DNA of 61,775 nt from Salimicrobium halophilum (GTDB taxonomy: Bacteria; Bacillota; Bacilli; Bacillales; Halobacillaceae). Shown in pieces: positions 1-7,461 of the stretch. The position numbers and the translations under genes are program-made. Position 1 is the stretch's first letter. Each line of letters starts with the position of its first letter. A model generated the notes under the pieces. It searched no databases. It was not told where the DNA came from and saw nothing but the letters and a program-made list of their open reading frames with translations. The stretch lies in contig NZ_FNEV01000011.1 in NCBI RefSeq assembly GCF_900100295.1, forward strand, positions 1 through 61,775, in the 5' to 3' direction.

Positions 1-319
1 AGGTCGGCTACGCATCGTCGCCTTGGTAAGCCGTTACCTTACCAACTAGCTAATGCGCCGCGGGCCCATCTGTAAGCGATAGCAAGAAGCCATCCTTTTA
101 CGTTCGGTTCAGGAGAACCGAACGGTTACCCGGCATTAGCCCCGGTTTCCCGGGGTTATTCCGGTCTTACAGGTAGGTTGCCCACGTGTTACTCACCCGT
201 CCGCCGCTCGTTCCACGAGCGTCCGCCCCGAAGGGCTTCAGCTCGCTTCCCGCGCTCGACTTGCATGTATTAGGCACGCCGCCAGCGTTCGTCCTGAGCC
301 AGGATCAAACTCTCCATAA
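1..319 (-). rRNA. 16S ribosomal RNA, 5' part (runs off the left edge)
   Basis: Read on the minus strand, the sequence begins with the universal 16S start (AGAGTTTGATCCTGGCTCAG) near position 315 and continues through the GCGGCGTGCC and GAGTAACACGTGGGCAACC blocks. Only about the first 320 of roughly 1550 nucleotides are present, so the gene continues to the left. The 5' end is placed at about 319 by analogy with Bacillus; an error of a few bases is possible. The V1-V2 segment resembles halophilic Bacillaceae, but no search could be run. Confidence 0.97.
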
Positions 320-421
320 GAGTATTGATTAGCTCAATAATAATTTTAAAAAATTGACGCATGGCATAAAACATTGTTCAGTTTTCAAAGATCAATGATG
401 TCTTTTTTCGCGACAAGAATT

Positions 422-450
422 AATATATCATGCTGCCGTTTTCCCGTCAA
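422..450 (-). promoter_or_regulatory. rrn promoter P2 (sigma-A)
   Basis: On the minus strand TTGACG (445-450) and TATATT (422-427) are separated by exactly 17 bases, a near-consensus sigma-A promoter about 100 bases before the 16S start. Between it and 16S lies the block TCTTTGAAAACTGAACA, which commonly precedes 16S genes in Bacillaceae as part of the leader and processing region. Confidence 0.85.
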
Positions 451-516
451 CACTTTTTTTAATTTTGTCAGCGTTTTTGTTTGTTGCTGTCGATGTCTTT
501 CCCGACAACGATTAAT

Positions 517-546
517 AATATAGCACGGTTTTATTTTATAATGCAA
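517..546 (-). promoter_or_regulatory. rrn promoter P1 (sigma-A)
   Basis: TTGCAT (541-546) and TATATT (517-522) with an 18-base spacer lie 95 bases upstream of P2. Tandem P1/P2 promoters are usual for Bacillus rRNA operons. Both drive 16S leftward, diverging from pdaB. Confidence 0.75.
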
Positions 547-632
547 TACTTTTTTATATATTTTTTAAAGTTTTTTCGTCTACCCCCGCTTTTCATTGAA
601 TAACTTCTTACAAAGGAGTGATACAAGCATTG

Positions 633-1373
633 ATGACAATAACTTGGCGCAAATGGAAAGTATATATAATCCTTACCTTTCTGGTTTTATTGACCTTCCC
701 CCTCCTTTACTGGTCCCGTCCCCCTTCTGTGCCCGCCTTCGCCAATGAAGAGGATGAGCCACGAGCCCTTCTCAGGGTGAATACACAAGAACCCCACCTG
801 GCGCTGACTTTTAATGTGGAATGGGGGGAGGATATCATTACGGAGACCCTCGAAACTCTTGATGATTATGAAATCAGCGCTACTTTTTTCGTAAGTGGAG
901 AGTGGGCAGAGCGTCACCCCAACCTATTGGAAGCCATTCATGAAAAAAATCATGAGCTCGGCATCCTTGGTTACAAGGGACACCGTTTCTCTTCCATGGA
1001 AAATTACGAAATCCAGGAAAGTTTAAAGAATACCATAAAGGTCTTTGAGAAACTGGACTTCGCCGCTCCGGCTTACCTTTACCCGCCAAAGGGAGCTTTC
1101 AATGCGGAAGTGCTGAAAATTGCCGACGGCGAGAATTTGAATACAGTCTATGGAAGCATTCATCCTCCGCTCGGAACTGGATCTGCGATGGCCGAACATA
1201 TTCTCTTCCACGCTGATAATGGAGATATTATACATTTGAATGCCACCGATGAATCCAAAGGCCTTCCGAAAGCTTTGAATATCGCTGTGCCCGTACTAAA
1301 GGAACAGGGGTATGAATTCCACACCATCTCCTCCCTGGCTTCCGGGATGGACATAGAAATCAAAAAACCGTAA
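633..1373 (+). CDS. pdaB: PdaB-like polysaccharide deacetylase (sporulation), probably catalytically degenerate
   Basis: A protein of 246 residues with an N-terminal membrane anchor (about residues 9-25) followed by a NodB-fold polysaccharide deacetylase domain, exposed outside the membrane. PdaB of B. subtilis is needed for late spore stability, and its place here, next to kbaA and gerD and facing an rrn operon, matches that gene. The start was chosen because AAAGGAG at 612-618 overlaps the upstream GTG (618) but sits 14 bases before ATG 633; TTG 630 is an alternative. The metal and catalytic motifs are poor: motif 1 reads LTFNVEWG (Asn instead of Asp), motif 3 reads YPPKG (Tyr instead of Arg), and the last motif reads HLNATD (Asn at the usual His). 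It may therefore be a pseudoenzyme. The family is clear; activity is doubtful. Confidence 0.85.
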   Translation: MTITWRKWKVYIILTFLVLLTFPLLYWSRPPSVPAFANEEDEPRALLRVNTQEPHLALTFNVEWGEDIITETLETLDDYEISATFFVSGEWAERHPNLLEAIHEKNHELGILGYKGHRFSSMENYEIQESLKNTIKVFEKLDFAAPAYLYPPKGAFNAEVLKIADGENLNTVYGSIHPPLGTGSAMAEHILFHADNGDIIHLNATDESKGLPKALNIAVPVLKEQGYEFHTISSLASGMDIEIKKP

Positions 1374-1399
1374 GAGAAATTCAAGCTTCTCTTACGGTT
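1366..1399. terminator. bidirectional terminator between pdaB and kbaA
   Basis: A perfect 13-bp inverted repeat (AACCGTAAGAGAA at 1366-1378, TTCTCTTACGGTT at 1387-1399) overlaps the 3' ends of both convergent genes. On the minus strand it is followed by a T-run (1362-1367), so it best terminates kbaA. Both stop codons lie in or beside the hairpin. Confidence 0.8.
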
Positions 1400-1977
1400 C
1401 CTGTCAGTCGATGGAGCAACAATAATTGATAAGCATTACATACGAATAGCCCGATGATCATCAGCCACGTATAAGCACTGTCATCGAGATAAAGTCCGGG
1501 CAGCCATTCTACCGTAGTGATCACTACCATGAAAAAAAGTGCCGGTAAAAACGCATAATCGTTCGTTTCATAAGCCTTCCGTTTCGCCACTACATAGGAA
1601 AGCAGAAACAACCCTACAGCCACTGCAAGATACCCCAGGATACTTCCATCATTGTCCGCCAGATATCGAAAGTATACGAGGTCGAATAATGTAAACACTA
1701 TCAAAAACGCCTGCAAAGGACGCCAAAATCCACGAAACATTCCAAGCGCAAACTGATTGATCATCAAATAAGCGAAAAAACCCATTTGGCTGATTACACT
1801 GAATATCAATCCGTACCCGAGGAAAAAGAGCAGCACCCCGAAAAACTCTCCGAGCCTGAAAGGGTCCATCGCTTCTTTATAGGCATCAGGTCGAAAGAAA
1901 AAGCTGGCAAAAAGCACGACCAAACCGCCCAGTACCAGCGTAGTCATAAACATCCGTACCCATTTACGAGTATTCAC
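1381..1977 (-). CDS. kbaA: KinB-signalling pathway activation protein KbaA
   Basis: A 198-residue polytopic membrane protein with about six hydrophobic segments, matching KbaA in size, character and position between pdaB and gerD. In B. subtilis KbaA is required for activity of the sporulation sensor kinase KinB, which feeds the Spo0F/Spo0A phosphorelay. The start is GTG (1977) preceded by GGGAGG. It is divergent from gerD, with about 115 bases between the two start codons. No enzymatic motif is visible and the assignment rests on synteny and topology. Confidence 0.85.
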   Translation of the reverse strand: MNTRKWVRMFMTTLVLGGLVVLFASFFFRPDAYKEAMDPFRLGEFFGVLLFFLGYGLIFSVISQMGFFAYLMINQFALGMFRGFWRPLQAFLIVFTLFDLVYFRYLADNDGSILGYLAVAVGLFLLSYVVAKRKAYETNDYAFLPALFFMVVITTVEWLPGLYLDDSAYTWLMIIGLFVCNAYQLLLLHRLTGTVREA

Positions 1978-2031
1978 ATCTGTTCCTCCCTAACTATATG
2001 TTCCTCACCTCCACGTATTTTATCATGAAGT

Positions 2032-2060
2032 GCATGATTTTTGGTCGTTGGCACAAAATA
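2032..2060 (+). promoter_or_regulatory. candidate sigma-G promoter for gerD
   Basis: GCATG (2032-2036) matches the forespore sigma-G -35 pattern, and CAAAATA (2054-2060) matches its -10 pattern with one mismatch; the spacer is 17 bases. The predicted start of transcription lies just before the gerD ribosome-binding site. gerD is known as a sigma-G gene in B. subtilis. This is pattern reading only. Confidence 0.45.
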
Positions 2061-2093
2061 TTTAAAAAGAGTGTGGAGGAAGGTGTTTTATTA

Positions 2094-2723
2094 ATGATTA
2101 AAGGTTGGTATGTGCTTTGCCTCCTCTTGCTGTTCTTTCTGTTGGCCGGTTGTACAGTCAACAGCCCTGAAGCAGAACAGGCCGATTACGAAGAAACTAA
2201 AAAGATGCTTGTTGATATATTAAAGACAGATGATGGAAAAACAGCGATCCGTGAAGTGATGCAGGACCCTTCGATGCAACAAATGATGACGCTTGATGCC
2301 CCTACCGTATCAAGTGCCGTCCAGGAATCCCTGTTTTCGGAAAAAGGGAAGGAGTTCTGGACGAAGTTATTCACGGATTCTTCGTTCATCCAGGAATTCA
2401 CCCCTGTACTCAAAGAGGAGCAGACAAAATTACTGAAAGGATTGATGAAAGACGCGGAGTACCAGAAAATGATGATCGATTTATATAAAAACCCCGAAAT
2501 GACGGAACAATTCGTTACCGTGCTCAAAGGGCAAAAATTCAGGGAGCACTTGGAAACCACTATCAAAGAAACACTTAACAATCCGTCGTTCAAAGCTGAC
2601 ATGACAGAAGAGCTGTTAAAAGCGGCAGATGAGATGCAGCAACAGGAAAACGGTGGCGGTGATAGCGGCGGGGACGGAGAACAACAACAGAACCAGAACC
2701 AGGATAGCCAGTCCGCACAGTAG
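2094..2723 (+). CDS. gerD: spore germination lipoprotein GerD
   Basis: A 209-residue lipoprotein: a hydrophobic signal peptide ending in the lipobox LLAGC, with the lipidated Cys at residue 20, then an alpha-helical region and a Gln/Gly/Asn-rich tail from about residue 185. GerD lies on the outer surface of the inner spore membrane and clusters nutrient germinant receptors (germinosome). ATG 2094 was chosen because it directly starts the signal peptide and has GGAGGAAGG upstream; an in-frame ATG at 1998 would put 32 extra residues before the signal. Position between salA and kbaA agrees with B. subtilis, though the low-complexity tail is longer than I recall there. Confidence 0.9.
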   Translation: MIKGWYVLCLLLLFFLLAGCTVNSPEAEQADYEETKKMLVDILKTDDGKTAIREVMQDPSMQQMMTLDAPTVSSAVQESLFSEKGKEFWTKLFTDSSFIQEFTPVLKEEQTKLLKGLMKDAEYQKMMIDLYKNPEMTEQFVTVLKGQKFREHLETTIKETLNNPSFKADMTEELLKAADEMQQQENGGGDSGGDGEQQQNQNQDSQSAQ

Positions 2724-2878
2724 AAAAGCTTAACGATCCCGTTTAAAGGTTCGCATAAACAGAAGTTTCCGGTTGATACAGCTGGATACGGTTATGAGAT
2801 AAGTTCAAGGAAGTTGAACACAAAAATGACTTATAACTGCTGTTATCATTGATTTATACGATAAAAAGAAGACAATTC

Positions 2879-2902
2879 GTCGCATAAAAAAGTTATGCGG
2901 CG
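2879..2902. terminator. possible terminator of gerD
   Basis: A stem of GCATAA/TTATGC extended by CG pairs (2879-2902) is followed on the plus strand by TTTCTCTTCT. It could end gerD transcription. The tail is not a clean T-run, so this is tentative. The rest of 2724-2958 shows no gene that I can support. Confidence 0.4.
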
Positions 2903-2953
2903 TTTCTCTTCTATCATCGGCACAAACCGTCGCAAAAGAGCCACGACCACATC

Positions 2954-3002
2954 AAAAAACGCATGCCGGCAGAGATTTTCTTCTGCCGGCATGCGTTTTA
3001 TT
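2954..3002. terminator. strong bidirectional terminator between gerD and salA
   Basis: A perfect 15-bp inverted repeat (2959-2973 and 2982-2996, core GCATGCCGGCAGA) has a T-rich tail on both strands (AAAAAA at 2954-2959 for minus, TTTTATTTT from 2997 for plus). It lies immediately after the salA stop codon and would also stop gerD. Confidence 0.88.
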
Positions 3003-3003
3003 T

Positions 3004-4071
3004 TCAGTCTTCGTAACGATCGATGACTTTGGCTGCGATATTCCGGTAGATGACACCTGTCGGATGATCCTCCTGGTAGACAGAAGGAGCGAAAATGTCT
3101 TCTTCCTCATAAGGCTGCTGAAGCGGAATGTGCCCGAGCACTTCTGTTTGCAACTGCTCAGCAAGCTTCGAACCGCCGCCACGGCCGAATACGAACTCTT
3201 TGTTTCCTGTTTCCTTGCTTTCGAAGTAAGCCATGTTCTCGATGATACCGAGAATTTCATGTTCCGTCTGAAGCGCCATCTGCCCGGCACGTGCTGCGAC
3301 GAATGCAGCTGTCGGGTGAGGCGTAGTCACAATGATCTCTTTCGAAGACGGCAGCATCGAATGTACGTCGAGAGCTACGTCCCCCGTTCCCGGTGGTAAG
3401 TCAAGAAGCAGGTAATCGAGGTCGCCCCACTCCACTTCTTTGAAAAAGCTCGTCAGCATTTTTCCGAGCATCGGCCCGCGCCAAATGATCGGAGAGTTAT
3501 CCTCTACGAAGAAGCCCATAGAGATGAGCTTCACGTCGAATCGTTCTACCGGAATGATCTTCTCTCCGCGAACGACCGGACGTTTTTCTACACCCATCAT
3601 GTCAGGGACGCTGAAACCATAGATATCGGCGTCGATGATTCCCACTTTTTTGCCGAGGCGGGCGAGAGCGATGGCAAGGTTCACCGTGACGGTGGATTTA
3701 CCCACGCCCCCTTTACCGCTGGCGATGGTGAGGAATTTCGTTCCTGTCTGTCCGAGAAGGTTCGCTTCCTGTTCCTGCTCCGCTTCCGGCTGGAATTTCG
3801 CAAGTGTTTCTTCCGGAAGCTGATCGAAGCGAAGGCCTACCGTAGCCGCTCCTTCACTTTTCAGCGTGTTCACGATGTGCTGTTGAAGCTCCATCTGTTC
3901 CGCAGTATTCGTCTTTCCGATGAGAAGTTTGACACTGACGTGCTCTTTCTCTTCTTTCACCTTGATTTCTTCTATTCCTTCTGTTTCTTTGAACGTTTTA
4001 TGTAAAAACGGGTCCTCGATGGACTCAAGGATTTCCTGAATTCTTTCTTTTGTTACCAACGCTTTCACCAA
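3004..4071 (-). CDS. salA: Mrp/NBP35-family P-loop ATPase SalA
   Basis: A 355-residue protein with an N-terminal MIP18/DUF59-like domain (about 1-85) and a deviant-Walker-A ATPase domain: GKGGVGKST near residue 120, then DADIYGFSVP and the DLPPGTGD switch. Homologues carry or transfer Fe-S clusters; B. subtilis SalA (YbaL) represses scoC and so favours exoprotease production. Three starts are possible: TTG 4071, GTG 4068 and TTG 4059; AAAGG at about 4072-4078 fits the last best, giving a start MVTKERIQ. Synteny (cwlD-salA-gerD) supports the name. Confidence 0.88.
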   Translation of the reverse strand: MVKALVTKERIQEILESIEDPFLHKTFKETEGIEEIKVKEEKEHVSVKLLIGKTNTAEQMELQQHIVNTLKSEGAATVGLRFDQLPEETLAKFQPEAEQEQEANLLGQTGTKFLTIASGKGGVGKSTVTVNLAIALARLGKKVGIIDADIYGFSVPDMMGVEKRPVVRGEKIIPVERFDVKLISMGFFVEDNSPIIWRGPMLGKMLTSFFKEVEWGDLDYLLLDLPPGTGDVALDVHSMLPSSKEIIVTTPHPTAAFVAARAGQMALQTEHEILGIIENMAYFESKETGNKEFVFGRGGGSKLAEQLQTEVLGHIPLQQPYEEEDIFAPSVYQEDHPTGVIYRNIAAKVIDRYED

Positions 4072-4091
4072 CCTTTCAATATCCTAGTCGT

Positions 4092-4100
4092 AGTATAACA
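4092..4100 (-). promoter_or_regulatory. possible extended -10 promoter of salA
   Basis: On the minus strand TGTTATACT supplies an extended -10 element about 20-30 bases before the salA start. No good -35 hexamer is at the right distance. It lies in the short gap after cwlD, which has no obvious terminator. Confidence 0.35.
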
Positions 4101-4128
4101 TATGTGAAACGCTTTCTAAGTGATTTGC

Positions 4129-4833
4129 TTATATCTCTTCTTCATTTTCTTCCAGATAGCGGAGCACCCCTACATAAATTGCAGCAGCCATCCGCTTCTG
4201 ATAGACATTCTGGGTCAGAAGTTTCCGTTCCTCGTCATTCGAAAGAAAACCGGCTTCGACGAGAATACCCGGAGCCTTCGGGCGATTCAGCAAATAGACA
4301 TGCGGAAGTCCGAGAGCCTCTCTGTTTGTGTTACCAAGCTGTTCTCTCAATTCGCTCTGGACTGCAACAGCCATCTTTTCACTTCTCTCATCTTTCGGAT
4401 TGAAAAACACCTGGGCCCCGCGCCAGCGCGAAGAACCTATGGCGTTCATATGAATACTGATGAACAAATCCGCCTGTTTATCCTCAATGAACCGGACTCG
4501 ATTCTTGATATCTTCCGTTTTCCTTCTCGATAACATCTTCTCTTCCGGGGAGGCGAGATCTTTATCCGATTCCCGCGTCAGCCACACTGACGCTCCTGCC
4601 CCTTCGAGGTATTCTCTGACATGCTCAGCTAACTTCAGGGAAACTTCTTTCTCTTCCACCCCTTCCCCGACTGCACCTCCGTCAGGACCGCCATGACCAG
4701 GATCAAGAACGATCGTGACACCTGAAAGGGAAGGAGAAGAAAAGGTTTCCTGCGCTGCAAATATAGGTTCGATCAGGCATGCCGCCAGAAGTGCAACAAG
4801 GATAGCCAAACCGGTATATGTCCGTTTATTCAT
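4129..4833 (-). CDS. cwlD: N-acetylmuramoyl-L-alanine amidase CwlD (spore cortex)
   Basis: A 234-residue Amidase_3-family enzyme with an N-terminal signal/anchor (about 6-26), zinc-site motifs LDPGHGGPDGG (His near 48), SIHMN, and the catalytic VEAGFLSN near residue 195. CwlD removes the stem peptide from muramic acid so that PdaA can form the muramic-delta-lactam recognised by cortex lytic enzymes at germination. Length is near the B. subtilis protein (237). In B. subtilis cwlD follows ybaK; here it follows, by only 22 bases, an MFS gene belonging to an accessory operon. Confidence 0.93.
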   Translation of the reverse strand: MNKRTYTGLAILVALLAACLIEPIFAAQETFSSPSLSGVTIVLDPGHGGPDGGAVGEGVEEKEVSLKLAEHVREYLEGAGASVWLTRESDKDLASPEEKMLSRRKTEDIKNRVRFIEDKQADLFISIHMNAIGSSRWRGAQVFFNPKDERSEKMAVAVQSELREQLGNTNREALGLPHVYLLNRPKAPGILVEAGFLSNDEERKLLTQNVYQKRMAAAIYVGVLRYLEENEEEI

Positions 4834-4855
4834 TTCGATCGCCGCCTTTCTTTAC

Positions 4856-6004
4856 TTATCGTATGAAAAGCGCGCCCGAAACATGTCCACTCCTCCACAG
4901 AACCATAGCGATAAGCAGCATAAAGCCCCCGCTTCCAAGAAACGGTGAACTCATCCACTGCTCCATGGCGCCCGCTCCTGATGAACCTGCGACGACACCG
5001 AGGGAGAAGAAGGCATAAAACACCCCGTAGGCCTTCCCCCGGTCCGTTTCTTTCGAGGAATGAGCGACCATTTCATTCATGGAAGGAAAAATAAGAGCGA
5101 ACCCTATACCATAGACGACCATCAGCACTCCTGTTCCTGTCCCTCCACCGATGAACGGAAGCAGCAACAGAGAAAGCCCGATCAGTAGAAGTCCAGCAAG
5201 GACAAGCAGCAACGAAGAATATTTCCGATACACCTTGTTCAAAGGAGTAATGAAAATAATCAATGCCGTAATACCGAATATACTCAGGAACGCTCCTGCG
5301 AGAGAGGCGGAAAGGCCGAAACTTTCCACTTGAAGAGGCAGAGCGAAAGCGAGTGTACCGTTGCTTACCATAAGTGCAAATGCGGCTACGGATGCTTGCC
5401 ACACCTGTCTGTTTTTCAAGATAGGAAGAAACCCGCTGAGTGCCACCTTCTGTCTTTTCTCTTCCGGAAGGGTCCGAGGGACGAACTTCCATCCAAGGAA
5501 GAATGACAGAAGAAACAATCCCGCCACAAAAAGAAACACGTAAGAAATCTCGGAACGGGCAGCCATGATCCCTCCAATCGCCGGTCCTGCAATCGCAGCA
5601 ATTCCGATAGCCGCTCCTGTGTATGCCATAGAAGCCTGGCCATTCTTTCTGCGCGACAGATCACCGACAATCGCAAAAGAAGCCGGAATCAGGATGCCGC
5701 CGAAGACTCCGTGCACAAATCGGAGCAGGAGGAGCTGCAGATCCGTTTCCACTAACGGATAACAAAGAAGCAGCAGAAATACAGCCGCCATCGCAAACAG
5801 AAGAACCCTTTTTCTCCCAAGGCGGTCCACTCCGATTCCTCCGATGATATTGCCGAACATATTCGAAAACGAATAGATCCCAACGATCACTCCCGCCATG
5901 ACCTCACTTGCACCAAGGTCTATCGCAAACGGAGAAATGATCGGCAGCTGCACGAACGTATCCATGAATGTCACAATGATGATGAAGTATAGAATCTTAG
6001 TCAT
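4856..6004 (-). CDS. MFS transporter (drug/metabolite efflux type)
   Basis: A 382-residue protein with about 12 hydrophobic segments. The MFS motif A between TM2 and TM3 reads GGIGVDRLGRKRVLL (near residue 57-72), and a weaker copy is seen in the second half. Proteins of this size and layout are usually proton-coupled efflux pumps; the substrate is not deducible. ATG 6004 is preceded by TTGGAGGA. It starts 16 bases after the upstream permease and is probably the last gene of the FAA-hydrolase/permease/MFS operon. It is not part of the conserved B. subtilis order here. Confidence 0.85.
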   Translation of the reverse strand: MTKILYFIIIVTFMDTFVQLPIISPFAIDLGASEVMAGVIVGIYSFSNMFGNIIGGIGVDRLGRKRVLLFAMAAVFLLLLCYPLVETDLQLLLLRFVHGVFGGILIPASFAIVGDLSRRKNGQASMAYTGAAIGIAAIAGPAIGGIMAARSEISYVFLFVAGLFLLSFFLGWKFVPRTLPEEKRQKVALSGFLPILKNRQVWQASVAAFALMVSNGTLAFALPLQVESFGLSASLAGAFLSIFGITALIIFITPLNKVYRKYSSLLLVLAGLLLIGLSLLLLPFIGGGTGTGVLMVVYGIGFALIFPSMNEMVAHSSKETDRGKAYGVFYAFFSLGVVAGSSGAGAMEQWMSSPFLGSGGFMLLIAMVLWRSGHVSGALFIR

Positions 6005-6020
6005 GATGTATCCTCCAAAA

Positions 6021-7418
6021 CTACGTTACAAGGAAGCGGACGCCCTGCACATATACCTGGACCGCCACGTAAAAGGCAAGCGAGAACTTCCAGTTGAATA
6101 CAATCCCGTTCTTGAATGAATTGATGCCATTGACACCGCTCAGCACAATCGTCGGCATGATGAGCGGAGACAGGACAATGGAAATGACACTCCCCGACGT
6201 GACGGCCAGGACGATGAGCTCGGGTGGGTACGGCAAATCGATACTCGTAAGAATTCCTGCTACGAGTACCATCACCGTCAATGGGCCGAGACCGGTGAAT
6301 CCGAGGAAAATTACAATGAACGGCAGAAGCCCCAGGAAGTTCACTACCGGCACCTGGGTTTCGATCACCTCGAGAAGAACGACGGCATTCTCAGCAAAAT
6401 CCGTTTGGTTCAAAGCATAAATAAGTGTCCCTACGCTTAACATGACACTAAGCTGATACCCTTTGCCGAGCGTGTCGTTCATCACATACCGCCCGCTTTC
6501 CTGAAGAAGCTTCTTCCCCTTCTTCTTCACCGCGTAATAAGCAATACTCCAAACAATGATCACAAGGGGAATGGTGATCATCAGCTCGGCATGGAACAAA
6601 GCATGCAAAAGAAAGATAGGACCGAACAGCGTTACAAAAAGCACAACGAACTCTACAGCTTTCTTCCTGTCTCCTTCTTCCTGCTGGCGCAGTATGCTCG
6701 AAAGCTCTTCTCTCACTCCGTCATTCAGAGACACCCCGTATTTCTTCTCCTCGCGCTTAGCGAATAAAACAGAAATCACGGTCCCCACCATCGCAAGAAA
6801 GAACCCCTGAAGCATCGCAAGCCAGAGCGATGCCCCCATTGTTTCCACGGCGAATATGAAACTCGGAATACTGATGACCCACATCGTGGACAAACCGAAC
6901 CCCCGCAGAAGCGCTGTGCCCTTGAATCGTTCCCACGCCTCTCCCTGTTCGTTTTTCAAAAAGTCATTTACGAATTCATAAAGCATAGGGATCACGCCGA
7001 ACAAAAGGAAATGGGAAATCACCTGGGTGAACAGAACCATTCCTGTGTAAAGTTTACGACTGGAATCGAGCAGTCTCGGAACCGCTCTCAGGATTGCGGA
7101 CAGATAATCATCTTCCCTCAGCACGATGCTGATGAAAGGAATGATGATCAACAACCCGATGATATCACGCATCAGCAGAAACCCGCTCTGCATCCCTTCT
7201 GCCACCGGGTTTCCAAAAAAGAGTGTAATCCCCATAGCCGCCGCAAACAATAAGATAGGAAGCTTAAAGGTTCGTATGCCACTTCGGACCAGCGCCGAAA
7301 CCAAAAGCCCGCCACCTGTCACTGCTAATAGGTTCAGCAGAAAAGGGTGCGGGAAGAAATACGTATAGAAATGTAATAGTGCATATACTACGACTGTAAT
7401 GCGTAACCCCCATGCCAT
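6021..7418 (-). CDS. uncharacterised polytopic membrane protein, likely permease
   Basis: A 465-residue, strongly hydrophobic protein with some 10-12 predicted membrane segments and one charged cytosolic loop around residues 225-265 (acidic and Gln/Lys rich). I do not recognise the family with certainty. Repeated Gly/Pro-containing hydrophobic stretches (GFTGLGPLTVMVLVAG, TSGSVISIVLSPLIMP) resemble the re-entrant regions of organic-anion or ion-transporter-superfamily carriers, but that is inference. ATG 7418 has GGGAGG upstream. It sits between the FAA hydrolase (43 bases upstream) and the MFS gene (16 bases downstream), so uptake of the enzyme's substrate is a reasonable guess. Confidence 0.75.
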   Translation of the reverse strand: MAWGLRITVVVYALLHFYTYFFPHPFLLNLLAVTGGGLLVSALVRSGIRTFKLPILLFAAAMGITLFFGNPVAEGMQSGFLLMRDIIGLLIIIPFISIVLREDDYLSAILRAVPRLLDSSRKLYTGMVLFTQVISHFLLFGVIPMLYEFVNDFLKNEQGEAWERFKGTALLRGFGLSTMWVISIPSFIFAVETMGASLWLAMLQGFFLAMVGTVISVLFAKREEKKYGVSLNDGVREELSSILRQQEEGDRKKAVEFVVLFVTLFGPIFLLHALFHAELMITIPLVIIVWSIAYYAVKKKGKKLLQESGRYVMNDTLGKGYQLSVMLSVGTLIYALNQTDFAENAVVLLEVIETQVPVVNFLGLLPFIVIFLGFTGLGPLTVMVLVAGILTSIDLPYPPELIVLAVTSGSVISIVLSPLIMPTIVLSGVNGINSFKNGIVFNWKFSLAFYVAVQVYVQGVRFLVT

Positions 7419-7461
7419 ACTTATACCTCCCGCGCCTCTGCTGTCCTTGGATTCATCGCCT

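Noticed and set aside
320-632. tRNA genes between the rrn promoters and pdaB
   Set aside because: No cloverleaf with a TTCRA T-loop or CCA-like end could be traced; the segment is explained by promoters and 16S leader.
4104-4117. CcpA (cre)-like site before salA
   Set aside because: AGAAAGCGTTTCA matches half of the cre pattern but is one base short and lacks the right-hand consensus.
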